The translations under genes were made by a program, and so were the position numbers. Positions 34,300 to 42,527 of a stretch of DNA of 61,235 nt are shown here, in pieces. Origin of the DNA: Eubacteriales bacterium (GTDB lineage: Bacteria; Bacillota; Clostridia; UBA1381); assembly GCA_018384175.1 (NCBI GenBank), contig JAHAZB010000017.1, forward strand, positions 1 to 61,235, written 5' to 3'. Numbering within the stretch: position 1 is the stretch's first letter; the number at the start of each line of letters is the position of its first letter. The notes below the pieces were generated by a model that ran no database searches, was not told where the DNA came from, and worked only from the letters and a program-made list of their open reading frames with translations.

Positions 34300-35427
34300 T
34301 CAGTTTGTATTACTTCTTTTTGCTTTAATTTTCTTTCTGAGCCATACAATAAACGCAATTGGACCTCCTATTATACCGGCAAACATAAGAAATACAATAA
34401 TTCCCGCTATGACATTGACTATCACTGAAATCTCATATATTTCAATCTCTATTGTATCTGTCATTCCATTTTCGGTTTCTGCTGTTATTTTCACCTTGCC
34501 TTCAGCAGTACCGACAACAACCCCGTTTTCGTCAACATTTGCAATATCAAAGTTATCTGACGACCATGTTACTGCAGGATTTGTAGTGTCTATTGGTAAT
34601 ACCAGAGCTGACAATTCAATTTGCTTCCCTTTCTCAAAACGAAGACTTTCGTATGATTGTCCTGTCTCCTTATTTATACATGTTATCTCTACACTTTCTG
34701 CTAATATAGGCATAACTTCAATTTCAAAGCTGTCAGTTAAATCTTTATGTACTGCTGTAATTGTTGTTTTACCTACTGCCAACGTCTTAACTTTACCTGT
34801 TGAATCAACAGAAGCCACACTTTCATCTTCTGATTTCCATTCAACGTTTTTGTATGTAGTGTTATCCGGTGTAATTATAACGGATAATTGAAGTTCTTCT
34901 CCGATGAAAACACTGTCCTTCTTCCCGTCAATCATGATGTTTTCTGCAACAACCTCTTTTACAATAAGCTTGAAATTTGATGTAGTTCCTCGTGAAGTCT
35001 TTGCACTAATAACAACACTACCGACACCAACAGCCGTTAAATTTCCTTCTGAATCTACAGTCGCAATAGAAGTATCACTTGATTCCCAAGTAATGCTTTT
35101 ATCTTCAGCATTTGCCGGGTAGGCTGTTGCACTTAATTTTATGCTTTCTCCTGCATCAATGCTTGATGGCATATTTTGTACATTAACCTTTGTTGCATAC
35201 ACTGGTTTTGGTGTAGTATATGTTGAAGTCTTACTGCTCGAATTATTTTTCGAGGAACTCTTACTTGACGAAGAACTACCCCCACCATTATGATAATGGT
35301 ATTCTCCTGTTTTTCTGTTGTAATGTCCTCCGTTAGCATCTGTTCTTCCCGGGTGTCCCATTACAGAAACAGCTGTTACCACCATAACAATGCCAATCAT
35401 TAATGCTGAAAATATATTCTTTCTCAT
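34300..35427 (-). CDS. surface protein with YHYH motif, three Ig-like (Big2) domains and C-terminal anchor, 375 aa
   Basis: A signal peptide-like N-terminus is followed by 'HPGRTDANGGHYNRKTGEYHYHNG', the YHYH metal-binding-like motif often seen in secreted nuclease-associated proteins (quoted in part). A Ser/Lys-rich linker leads to three Big2-like repeats, each with 'ATVDSEGNLTAVGVGS'-type signatures. The end has a membrane helix ('VNVIAGIIVFLMFAGIIGG') and a basic tail, so it is anchored in the membrane and exposed outside. It is the last gene of the MBL-fold operon that begins next to the invertible promoter. Confidence 0.85.
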   Translation of the reverse strand: MRKNIFSALMIGIVMVVTAVSVMGHPGRTDANGGHYNRKTGEYHYHNGGGSSSSSKSSSKNNSSSKTSTYTTPKPVYATKVNVQNMPSSIDAGESIKLSATAYPANAEDKSITWESSDTSIATVDSEGNLTAVGVGSVVISAKTSRGTTSNFKLIVKEVVAENIMIDGKKDSVFIGEELQLSVIITPDNTTYKNVEWKSEDESVASVDSTGKVKTLAVGKTTITAVHKDLTDSFEIEVMPILAESVEITCINKETGQSYESLRFEKGKQIELSALVLPIDTTNPAVTWSSDNFDIANVDENGVVVGTAEGKVKITAETENGMTDTIEIEIYEISVIVNVIAGIIVFLMFAGIIGGPIAFIVWLRKKIKAKRSNTN

Positions 35428-35439
35428 TTTACCTTCTCC

Positions 35440-35640
35440 TTAGTCCCTGAATAATTTATTCATTCGTTCTGTATTATTTTGTAATTTTTCTTTTGTTTCC
35501 GTTTCATCAATACAAATTAGCACAACATCGCCCTCTTTTGCATTATCCGGGAAAATCGCTCTTGGACATATAACCATTTTACCGCTGTATAATTCTACTA
35601 CAGCAAATTCTCCCTCAAACCTATCAATTATAACCTTCAT
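35440..35640 (-). CDS. DUF3006-like small protein, 66 aa
   Basis: The start at 35640 is chosen for its GGGGG-type site upstream. The sequence 'KVIIDRFEGEFAVVELYSGK' is the typical beginning of DUF3006 proteins, which are often found beside ComEC-type MBL-fold hydrolases, as here. The fold is probably a small beta barrel. The exact role is unknown. Confidence 0.78.
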   Translation of the reverse strand: MKVIIDRFEGEFAVVELYSGKMVICPRAIFPDNAKEGDVVLICIDETETKEKLQNNTERMNKLFRD

Positions 35641-35660
35641 ATTTGACCCCCTCATTCAAG

Positions 35661-36863
35661 TTATTTACAGCATCTTGAGCACGGACCCAACCCCATAGCC
35701 TCAGCTTCGCTTATCGTAGTTTCGATTTTACTTTTAAGGTATGAACATCCCAATCTATGATATTTCGTCCCTGTTTTTGTTCGATATACCACAAAGTTTT
35801 GTGTTTCTTCATTAACACTTTCATCTCTTATATTTCCTTGCGCTTCTTCGGTAATGGGAGGTGCATTTTCTTTTATCGAAGACGATTTCTTATTTACAAC
35901 AATTTTCTTATTACTATCTGCTGTAATAGTTATTGTTCCTACTTCATCAGTTCTGTAAATTTCCGCGCCAATATCGGATAATGTAGACAACGTTTCTTCA
36001 TGCGGATGACCATATGAGTTCCCATATCCTACAGAAATAACTGCAACTGCCGGTGATACTGCTTCTATAAATTTCGGAGCAGATGAAGAATTAGAGCCGT
36101 GATGTCCTACCTTTAGGACTTCTGCATCAACATCACTTCGCTGTAACTCTATCTCTTTTTCTGAATCTCCTGTAAATATCATTACAGTTTTTCCGTAAGT
36201 AAGTTTTACTATAGCAGAACAGTTATTTAAGTCAGTATAACTATCAGCAAACGGAGCAAGTATATCTATTATAGTGTTGCCATCCCTTGTTATGTTCACT
36301 CCCGCCTTTGCCGTGTATAGCTCTATGCCTTTGTTTTCAATAACATCAAGCATATTATCGAATGCACTTATTGTATGCGCCTGCCTAGGCATATACATTT
36401 TACCGATTTCAAAGCTATTAAGAACATCTGCCATTCCGCCAATATGGTCGTCATGCGGATGAGTTGCAATAACAAAATCTATAACATCATACTGCAGATT
36501 ACGTATATAGTTTATTATTGTTTCAGAATCTCCTTTTCTTCCCGCATCAATCAGCATTGTTTGACCGTTGCTCAGTTCAATAAATGTACTATCAGCTTGA
36601 CCTACATCTATGAAATGAGCATACATCAATTTGCTGTTTAAGTTAGGTTGTGGTGAGATTTCTGTAGTTGCTTCAATAATCTCATATTCTGTTTGCGTTT
36701 CGGTTTGTGATTCACTTATGTCTCTACTATCTTCGTGATTAATAACAGATTCTCGGACTTGTGACTGAATATCATTATTTACTTCGTTCGTTTCTACATC
36801 GCACCCCGAAAGTAAGAAAGATAAAACGATAACAGGATATATCCATCTATAAAGCTTTTTCAT
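35661..36863 (-). CDS. ComEC-type MBL-fold hydrolase, lipoprotein, 400 aa
   Basis: The start at 36863 has AAAGGAG upstream and gives a lipoprotein signal peptide with lipobox 'LLSGC'; the track's 36923 start is within the switch flank. The MBL fold has 'HFIDVGQADSTFIEL', the metal motif 'THPHDDHIGG' and 'KVGHHGSNSS'. Similar domains in ComEC/Rec2 act as nucleases or phosphodiesterases. The C-terminal ~45 residues carry 'YHRLGCSYL' and 'GPCSRCC', a cysteine motif common in secreted MBL proteins. It is outside the membrane and anchored by lipid. The gene begins just left of a putative invertible promoter. Confidence 0.88.
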   Translation of the reverse strand: MKKLYRWIYPVIVLSFLLSGCDVETNEVNNDIQSQVRESVINHEDSRDISESQTETQTEYEIIEATTEISPQPNLNSKLMYAHFIDVGQADSTFIELSNGQTMLIDAGRKGDSETIINYIRNLQYDVIDFVIATHPHDDHIGGMADVLNSFEIGKMYMPRQAHTISAFDNMLDVIENKGIELYTAKAGVNITRDGNTIIDILAPFADSYTDLNNCSAIVKLTYGKTVMIFTGDSEKEIELQRSDVDAEVLKVGHHGSNSSSAPKFIEAVSPAVAVISVGYGNSYGHPHEETLSTLSDIGAEIYRTDEVGTITITADSNKKIVVNKKSSSIKENAPPITEEAQGNIRDESVNEETQNFVVYRTKTGTKYHRLGCSYLKSKIETTISEAEAMGLGPCSRCCK

Positions 36864-36889
36864 AATGTCTCCTTTGTATCTAACTTTAG

Positions 36890-36908
36890 CAAAAAGTACA
36901 CATTTTGA
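36890..36908 (+). repeat. left inverted repeat of putative invertible promoter segment (19 bp)
   Basis: The 19-base CAAAAAGTACACATTTTGA is the exact reverse complement of 37035-37053. It lies between the MBL gene start and the promoter-bearing segment. Each repeat is itself nearly palindromic (TCAAAA ... TTTTTG), as expected for binding of a recombinase dimer. Confidence 0.85.
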
Positions 36909-36942
36909 CAAATATATTTGCAATGAAAAATTCTGTTTAATA

Positions 36943-36971
36943 TTGACAATATCCCCTAATTTTAATATAAT
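36943..36971 (+). promoter_or_regulatory. consensus promoter inside the invertible segment
   Basis: TTGACA at 36943-36948 and TATAAT at 36966-36971 with a 17-base spacer, a perfect consensus. In the present orientation it fires toward the 3' end of the recombinase gene, where the palindromic right repeat with a following T-rich tail would stop transcripts. Confidence 0.85.
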
Positions 36972-37027
36972 AAACTTACGGATACAAGCAAATAAAGGCT
37001 GTTTTTCAGTATTTTGTATAAAAAAAT

Positions 37028-37061
37028 ATCACTATCAAAATGTGTACTTTTTGATAGTGAT
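37028..37061 (-). terminator. bidirectional terminator-like palindrome overlapping the right inverted repeat
   Basis: Arms ATCACTATCAAAA and TTTTTGATAGTGAT enclose a short loop. T-rich tracts follow on both strands (ATATTTTTTT on minus, TTTTCATTTT on plus). It would end the recombinase transcript and also the rightward transcript from the switch promoter. One arm lies inside the putative invertible segment and one outside, so inversion would break it. Confidence 0.7.
37035..37053 (-). repeat. right inverted repeat of putative invertible promoter segment (19 bp)
   Basis: TCAAAATGTGTACTTTTTG, exact reverse complement of 36890-36908. It is only 11 bases from the recombinase stop codon. Confidence 0.85.
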
Positions 37062-37063
37062 TT

Positions 37064-37663
<600 letters not shown>

Positions 37664-37696
37664 TCACCTCCTCGGATACACACAATTCCCATTATA

Positions 37697-37873
37697 TTAT
37701 ATCATTTTATGTCTATTTATTTTGCTTTTTATATCATGAATTTCATCTAACTCAACAAACTTAGAGTGTCTACCGTTCTTTAAGCAAACTATATGTGAAC
37801 ATATAACACTGCTTCTGTCAAGCGCTAAATCAAGCATTCCTGTTTTACATATAGAACATAGTTTAATGTTCAT
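37697..37873 (-). CDS. small cysteine-rich protein, 58 aa (below ORF-track cutoff)
   Basis: An ATG at 37873 with AAAGGA upstream opens a 58-codon frame. The start 'MNIKLCSICKTGMLDLA' and later 'ICSHIVCLKNGRH' give a Cys-x2-Cys and a Cys-x4-Cys arrangement likely to bind zinc. It ends in a basic helix-like tail. It stands between the S1-protein terminator and the recombinase gene, so it might be co-transcribed with the recombinase. Function unknown. Confidence 0.6.
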   Translation of the reverse strand: MNIKLCSICKTGMLDLALDRSSVICSHIVCLKNGRHSKFVELDEIHDIKSKINRHKMI

Positions 37874-37901
37874 AAAACCATTTTCCTTTCAAAAAAAATA
37901 C

Positions 37902-37925
37902 AGGCGGCCAAATAATTGACCGCCT
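37902..37925 (-). terminator. terminator after the S1-domain gene
   Basis: Hairpin with arms AGGCGGTC/GGCCGCCT, followed on the minus strand by GTATTTTTTTT. It lies five bases after the S1-protein stop and ends the coupling-protein/replication operon. Confidence 0.85.
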
Positions 37926-37929
37926 TTCA

Positions 37930-38805
37930 TTACTTATGCATCTTTCGAAGAATTTTACCGTATACAAGTTTTCTCTCGTAATTATGTTTACGGATAAGTA
38001 CCTCAACATCATCACCTATCTTGTAGTCGCCATCATACTCCATCGTTGCATAGGAACAGAGAATTTCTGTCACACCATCAAACAAACGGCAATATACACC
38101 GCCTCCGTATTTACCAACAATCTTGGCTATTCTCGTGGAACCCACAGGATGTCTTGTTTCTATACCGTCAAACGGATGAGGAATTGTGTCTTTTATAGAA
38201 AGTCTTAATACATTACTTTTTCTGTCAAATTCCTTTATAAGCGCTTTCTTTATTTCTCCGGGACGTAAAACCGCACGAAGGTCTGGTACCGTATTGTGAC
38301 TTACTTCTTTTTGTACAAGAACAACATCATATCCACAATATGTAACTGTACACGCTCCTCTGCCTACCGAGACAACTTCCGCCTGAATAATCTGACCCGG
38401 AGTGATTTTTCGTCTCGCATTTACTCTTTTTATCTGTTCAAGAGCTTTTTTGCGCGATGCTATTGCAACACCCGAAAGTCTGTCTATCTCAGTTATAATA
38501 AAAGAGATTTTGGCACCATTCATTGACAGCAGTGACGGCGGCTCATCAAAATCAAGAAACACCTCAGTTTCTGGAATAATTATTTTCACTCGGTATGGGA
38601 TTACAATCAGGCATAGTATTGTATGATTTGATGCACGCTTTTTCCCTTCCGGTACATAACTTAATTCGTGCTCATCCACACCTACAACTACTCCAGTCAA
38701 AACCGAACCGCCTCTATATGACGCATAAATTGCCTGCCATTCCTGTCGTTCCTCTTCTGACAAGTTCCTGTCAAGTTCCGCTAAATTTAATTCTTTGAAA
38801 TCCAT
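37930..38805 (-). CDS. S1-domain RNA-binding protein, 291 aa
   Basis: The middle and C-terminal parts contain two or three S1-like OB folds: 'GQIIQAEVVSVGRGACTVTYCG' (about 135) and 'GSTRIAKIVGKYGGGVYCRLFDG' (about 225). These fold types bind RNA, as in ribosomal protein S1. The N-terminal part ('LNLAELDRNLSEEERQEW') is helical. A GGAGG site lies before the ATG. Similar S1 proteins occur near RepA_N-type initiators on clostridial plasmids; role unknown, perhaps control of mRNA translation or stability. Confidence 0.78.
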   Translation of the reverse strand: MDFKELNLAELDRNLSEEERQEWQAIYASYRGGSVLTGVVVGVDEHELSYVPEGKKRASNHTILCLIVIPYRVKIIIPETEVFLDFDEPPSLLSMNGAKISFIITEIDRLSGVAIASRKKALEQIKRVNARRKITPGQIIQAEVVSVGRGACTVTYCGYDVVLVQKEVSHNTVPDLRAVLRPGEIKKALIKEFDRKSNVLRLSIKDTIPHPFDGIETRHPVGSTRIAKIVGKYGGGVYCRLFDGVTEILCSYATMEYDGDYKIGDDVEVLIRKHNYERKLVYGKILRKMHK

Positions 38806-38913
38806 AGTATATTCCTCCTTCTTTAGTCATTTATTACTACTGCACCATTGCAATTAAACTTTTAATTTCACCTGCCGTTCTGTTTATTTTTTATGCAACA
38901 CGAGCTGTAGCTC

Positions 38914-39450
38914 TCACTTATCTTTATAAAAGACAACACCTTGTTTACCTATTACGGCAAAACGTTGATAACGCTTCGAAGTTATTTTCTTAATTTGGTT
39001 TTTATTCTCCAAAAGATACATAACAACCTCGCTCTTACTTTTTGCGAATCTGTCATTTACATATTCTGATACCATTTTTTCCGAGCCTGCTTTTACCGGA
39101 ATTACAGAAATTTCCCGTGTATGATTCTCGTCATCCACATAGAATCTTATAGTTACTAGCTCTCTACTTCGTCTATGACATATGACCTGATTGTTAAAGT
39201 ACAGCATCACCTCAAATGAACGTATAATATCATAATCCGGTTGCATACCACGAACCGCAACAATGGCTTCTTCACCTTTTCCAATCCGCTCATAGTCATA
39301 ATACCTTTCCATTTGTGCTATGTATTTGTCAAGGTTCGGAAAACGTGATTTGAATTTTGAGTTTACCATAACTAGCAGTTGTCGCATCTGAAGCGGACCA
39401 TACTCATTTATAAGCTCATCTATGTACTTTTGATACGGGTTAAGAAACAT
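38914..39450 (-). CDS. DUF5697-like protein, 178 aa
   Basis: The sequence begins 'MFLNPYQKYIDELINEYGPLQ' and continues with a winged-helix-like N-terminal half ('MRQLLVMVNSKFKSRFPNLDKY') and a beta-rich C-terminal half. I recall this pattern as DUF5697, usually next to the replication initiator on clostridial elements. It is six bases downstream of the initiator gene and so is co-transcribed. Probably DNA-binding, from the winged-helix look; unverified. Confidence 0.7.
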   Translation of the reverse strand: MFLNPYQKYIDELINEYGPLQMRQLLVMVNSKFKSRFPNLDKYIAQMERYYDYERIGKGEEAIVAVRGMQPDYDIIRSFEVMLYFNNQVICHRRSRELVTIRFYVDDENHTREISVIPVKAGSEKMVSEYVNDRFAKSKSEVVMYLLENKNQIKKITSKRYQRFAVIGKQGVVFYKDK

Positions 39451-39456
39451 TTCCGA

Positions 39457-40461
39457 TCACTCCTTTCGTCGCATTGAATTTAAGTATGCATCAACATGCA
39501 ATAAACTGTATTCTTCTGTTATTGCATTAAATATCGTACTCATCACATATGCTGTTATATTCTTTATCTGCTTATCGTTTTGATGCAGCTTATCTATTAC
39601 ACCATGAAGAAGGGTTGCATTAAGTTCATACATCCTGCTCCTGACCTTATCCTGCGGAAGTATTGCATCGCCTATTTTAAGGAGTTCGGAATAGTACATC
39701 CGCTCCAATGCATCATAGAGTATTATCCTCTCTTCTTCAGCAAAGGTATCAAGCTGACATAGCTCTAAAATATCATCAAAGCTGTATATGTCTGTCGGTC
39801 TGTCCTTTTCGTGCGTATAGAATTTAATATTACTGCTATTTAGGACTGACTGACTATTCTCAGTATGGTTTATATCAGTCTTTATTTTATTAGTCTTTAT
39901 TGTGTGCGATTTTGGCACATCTTGATATTCCGGTTCGTCAGTTCTTGATATGCCGTTTTGGAAGTTCTTGATATGCTCATTTGTAACATCAGTATTAGTA
40001 TGTTCATTTTCAGATATGCCATTTTCGCACATCTTGGCATTTGGCATTAATTCCGCTTGATATGCCGATTCGGCAGTTCTTGAATTTTCCTGTTTTGTAA
40101 ACTCTCTTGCCGCTTCATCAGCAAGCTCAGGCTTCACTATGTAAATCATATTGGGCATACCGCGTCCGCAACGGTGTTCATGTATCAAGCCCGCCATCAG
40201 CAGTTCACGAAATGCTGATATTGCCTTTTTATATGAGATACCTAAATCCTCTGCTATCTCTTCTCTTGTATAGATAAGATAAACTTCATCATTTTCATTT
40301 ATCCATCCGTTTAATTTTGAAAGAGATAGTCTGTCATACAAAAGTGCATAGGTAAGCTTCGCATCGGATGATAGTTTTCGGTAGCTCTCATTTGCAAACA
40401 TTGTCTTGGGTATCTTTAAAAATTCGCATTGTATTACATCGTGTATTTTATATACTCTCAT
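39457..40461 (-). CDS. repA: RepA_N-type replication initiator with DUF6017-like C-terminus
   Basis: Residues 10-110 match the RepA_N domain: 'FLKIPKTMFANESYRKLSSDAKLTYALLYDR' (in part) and the winged-helix 'EEIAEDLGISYKKAISAFREL'. The C-terminal ~110 residues have the helical DUF6017-like form. The initiator binds origin iterons and starts theta replication. In this family the origin lies inside the gene, and here the central linker coding region indeed contains 23-bp repeats. A GAGGAGG site precedes the ATG. It identifies the element as a plasmid-like replicon. Confidence 0.9.
   Translation of the reverse strand: MRVYKIHDVIQCEFLKIPKTMFANESYRKLSSDAKLTYALLYDRLSLSKLNGWINENDEVYLIYTREEIAEDLGISYKKAISAFRELLMAGLIHEHRCGRGMPNMIYIVKPELADEAAREFTKQENSRTAESAYQAELMPNAKMCENGISENEHTNTDVTNEHIKNFQNGISRTDEPEYQDVPKSHTIKTNKIKTDINHTENSQSVLNSSNIKFYTHEKDRPTDIYSFDDILELCQLDTFAEEERIILYDALERMYYSELLKIGDAILPQDKVRSRMYELNATLLHGVIDKLHQNDKQIKNITAYVMSTIFNAITEEYSLLHVDAYLNSMRRKE
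39919..40099. repeat. 23-bp iterons inside repA (probable replication origin)
   Basis: Repeats with a CTTGATATGCCG-type core recur every 23 bases: 39919-39941, 39942-39964, 39965-39987, and again 40031-40053, 40054-40076, 40077-40099, with a further partial copy before 40031. Several copies differ at few positions. The set lies in the variable linker of the RepA_N initiator, the location of iterons in characterised plasmids of this family. The repeats are visible also in the protein, but DNA conservation at third positions points to a DNA role. Confidence 0.72.
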
Positions 40462-40478
40462 ATTAACCCCTCCTCATT

Positions 40479-42527
40479 CTAATCAAAAATATTGTTAATA
40501 TCTGTTTCTTTGTACTCATCTGTTTCAGCACCCACAATTTCATCCTCTGCAAAATCAAGTATGATTTGCTGTGGCTTTTGGGATGCTTTTGGTATATCTT
40601 TCTGTTTCGGTTTTTCCTCTTTTACCGGAATTGGTTCATCATCATCCTCAGGTTCATCATATACAAAGTTATAGTGTACCGTTGTTGTTTTCTTCTTCTG
40701 TTGCTCCTCAATCTCATGCCATCCGGGAACATACTCACTGACACGTGTATATTTCAGTTCCTTGTATGATGAAAGCTCATCAGGAATAATCTTAAGTCCT
40801 TTTAGCGGTTTTTGACCTCTTAACAACAACAGACATTCCTTGTTATCCATCTGTAGTATTTCTTCAGGATACATAAGCGGTCTTTGGTTATTGGATTTCG
40901 TTTCACGATAACCTGTAACCTCTCTTGTGATAGGTGAAAACAGCGGTGTCTGAGGTGCCATGCTGTTCGTAAGCTGTATCGTAACATTACCACAGCGTTT
41001 TGATATGTATTCACTGGTCATCATATCGTTACAACCAAGGACAAGCTGTGTATCGCAGTTACCGACAATTTCTTCCCATTCCTTTACGGGATAACGGTCT
41101 GACAACTGTGCAATAGACTGTACTACAATCTGGCAGTTGATACCATAGCCTCTTACTACCGAAATTGTTTTTTTGAAGTCTAGAAGCTTTCCGACGTTGC
41201 AAAACTCGTCCATTACAAAATTAACCTCTACAGGTAGTCTTCCTCGTTCATCACCGTGTTTTCTTGCATAGTCTGAAAGCTTCTTAAAGAGCATTGAAAA
41301 GAACAGTGATGATAAAAACTCATACGCCGTATCCTGTGCCGAGATAATACAAAAGTATGCACAGGGTTCTTTCCCCGGAAGTTCCAAATCTATCTCATGA
41401 TACTTGGTTATCTTATCCACCAGCTTATTCTGAAACACATTCATTCGTGAGCCAAGACCGATGAACACATTACCCCAGAGATTACTTGCCGCCTGCTTGA
41501 ATATTCCGTAAGGACCTCGTGCCGGATGATCTAATGGCAGCCTTTGAAATTTCATATCCAATGACTTTGCACTTTCGCTCGACAATATTTTATATATCGT
41601 ACCTAACGACCTTTCATGCAGCGGCAGAAGCTCGTTTGTTATCGGGTCTCTCATACTCTGAACATAAAGGATAAGAGCGATAAGCAAGTTACCTTCCGCC
41701 TTATCCCAGAAGTCGGCTTTTTGTCCGTCCTCTGATGTATTACGGATTATGATTTCAGCAACAGACTGTACCATATCCACATCACCCTGCGTTTCACCGA
41801 TACAGTTCCAGCCATCCGAGTTTTCCATATCCAGAAGATTAAGTGCCTTTACCACATACCCGTTATCTCTTAAAAACTCCGAGTACTGTTCAAAAAGCTC
41901 AGCCTTCGGATCGACTATAATCATACTTTGAGGGTTCTGACCGGAGTTCTTCATCTGCACCATTTTTAGTATGTACGGCTTTACAAAGCCTCTTGATTTT
42001 CCGGCACCTGTTGCACCGTAAATCAGGATATGCTTATTAAGCCCTGAATCAGTTCGTAAGCCAAGATAGCCATTACCCGAATCATTCCCTTTCATTTTAC
42101 ACAAAATAGGCGTAGGGAGCTTATCAGCCGTATCAGATAAAAGGATTTTCTTCTGCTCATCCTTTGTCATCCAACCGGAGGTACCGTGTGTACCCTCGCT
42201 CGATACAAAGAAGTTCCTCTCATCCTTTGTTATCTTTACACCGGTTATGAGGTATGTCCATTTCCCCGATATGAGGATATACATAATTGCTATAAATACA
42301 AGAACACCTAAGCCCTCAGGTGTGAATACAGCGCCTATGCATACAAACGGATTCATCGAAAATGTTTTCTCATTCACGCCTGTATAAAAGATGTTTGTAG
42401 CACCGCAAAAGCTGTTGATAACAATTCCGTAGAGATACATAACAACAAGAGTACAAAAACAATAGTACCCGAAATTTCCCTTTACTTTTTCATAAAGGCT
42501 GTTTATCTTATCATTCTTCAAACTCAT
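40479..42527 (-). CDS. VirD4/TraG-type type IV coupling protein
   Basis: I start at 42527 to reduce overlap with the preceding gene. Two N-terminal membrane helices precede a Walker A 'LIYGATGAGKSRGFV' near residue 180, Walker B 'EVNFVMDEFCNVGK', and the conserved 'VVQSIAQLSDRYP'. The C-terminal tail is Lys/Pro-rich and acidic. This ATPase brings the DNA-relaxase complex to the transfer channel. It follows the wHTH protein and precedes repA, linking transfer and replication. Confidence 0.93.
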   Translation of the reverse strand: MSLKNDKINSLYEKVKGNFGYYCFCTLVVMYLYGIVINSFCGATNIFYTGVNEKTFSMNPFVCIGAVFTPEGLGVLVFIAIMYILISGKWTYLITGVKITKDERNFFVSSEGTHGTSGWMTKDEQKKILLSDTADKLPTPILCKMKGNDSGNGYLGLRTDSGLNKHILIYGATGAGKSRGFVKPYILKMVQMKNSGQNPQSMIIVDPKAELFEQYSEFLRDNGYVVKALNLLDMENSDGWNCIGETQGDVDMVQSVAEIIIRNTSEDGQKADFWDKAEGNLLIALILYVQSMRDPITNELLPLHERSLGTIYKILSSESAKSLDMKFQRLPLDHPARGPYGIFKQAASNLWGNVFIGLGSRMNVFQNKLVDKITKYHEIDLELPGKEPCAYFCIISAQDTAYEFLSSLFFSMLFKKLSDYARKHGDERGRLPVEVNFVMDEFCNVGKLLDFKKTISVVRGYGINCQIVVQSIAQLSDRYPVKEWEEIVGNCDTQLVLGCNDMMTSEYISKRCGNVTIQLTNSMAPQTPLFSPITREVTGYRETKSNNQRPLMYPEEILQMDNKECLLLLRGQKPLKGLKIIPDELSSYKELKYTRVSEYVPGWHEIEEQQKKKTTTVHYNFVYDEPEDDDEPIPVKEEKPKQKDIPKASQKPQQIILDFAEDEIVGAETDEYKETDINNIFD

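Larger units (their letters stand above)
36890..37053. promoter_or_regulatory. putative invertible promoter segment (phase-variation switch)
   Basis: The 164-bp segment is bounded by perfect 19-bp inverted repeats and lies next to a small serine recombinase gene (37064-37657). Inside is one consensus promoter pointing right, away from the MBL operon. If the segment flips, the promoter would point left, with a 5' leader of about 100 bases to the MBL start codon. In the orientation given I see no good leftward promoter in the segment, so the operon would be off. Flipping by the neighbour recombinase is inferred from layout. Confidence 0.7.

Noticed and set aside
34238-34891. 217-aa plus-strand ORF
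   Set aside because: Antisense of the Big2 repeats of the surface protein, without ribosome site; the minus-strand gene has clear domains.
36864-36923. Track start at 36923 for the MBL gene
   Set aside because: It would put 20 residues before the lipoprotein signal peptide and translate through the left inverted repeat; the ATG at 36863 has AAAGGAG and a clean signal peptide.
38880-38920. GAGCT/AGCTC palindrome near the end of the DUF5697-like gene as terminator
   Set aside because: The stem is five base pairs with a two-base loop and no T tract after it, so it is not a credible terminator.
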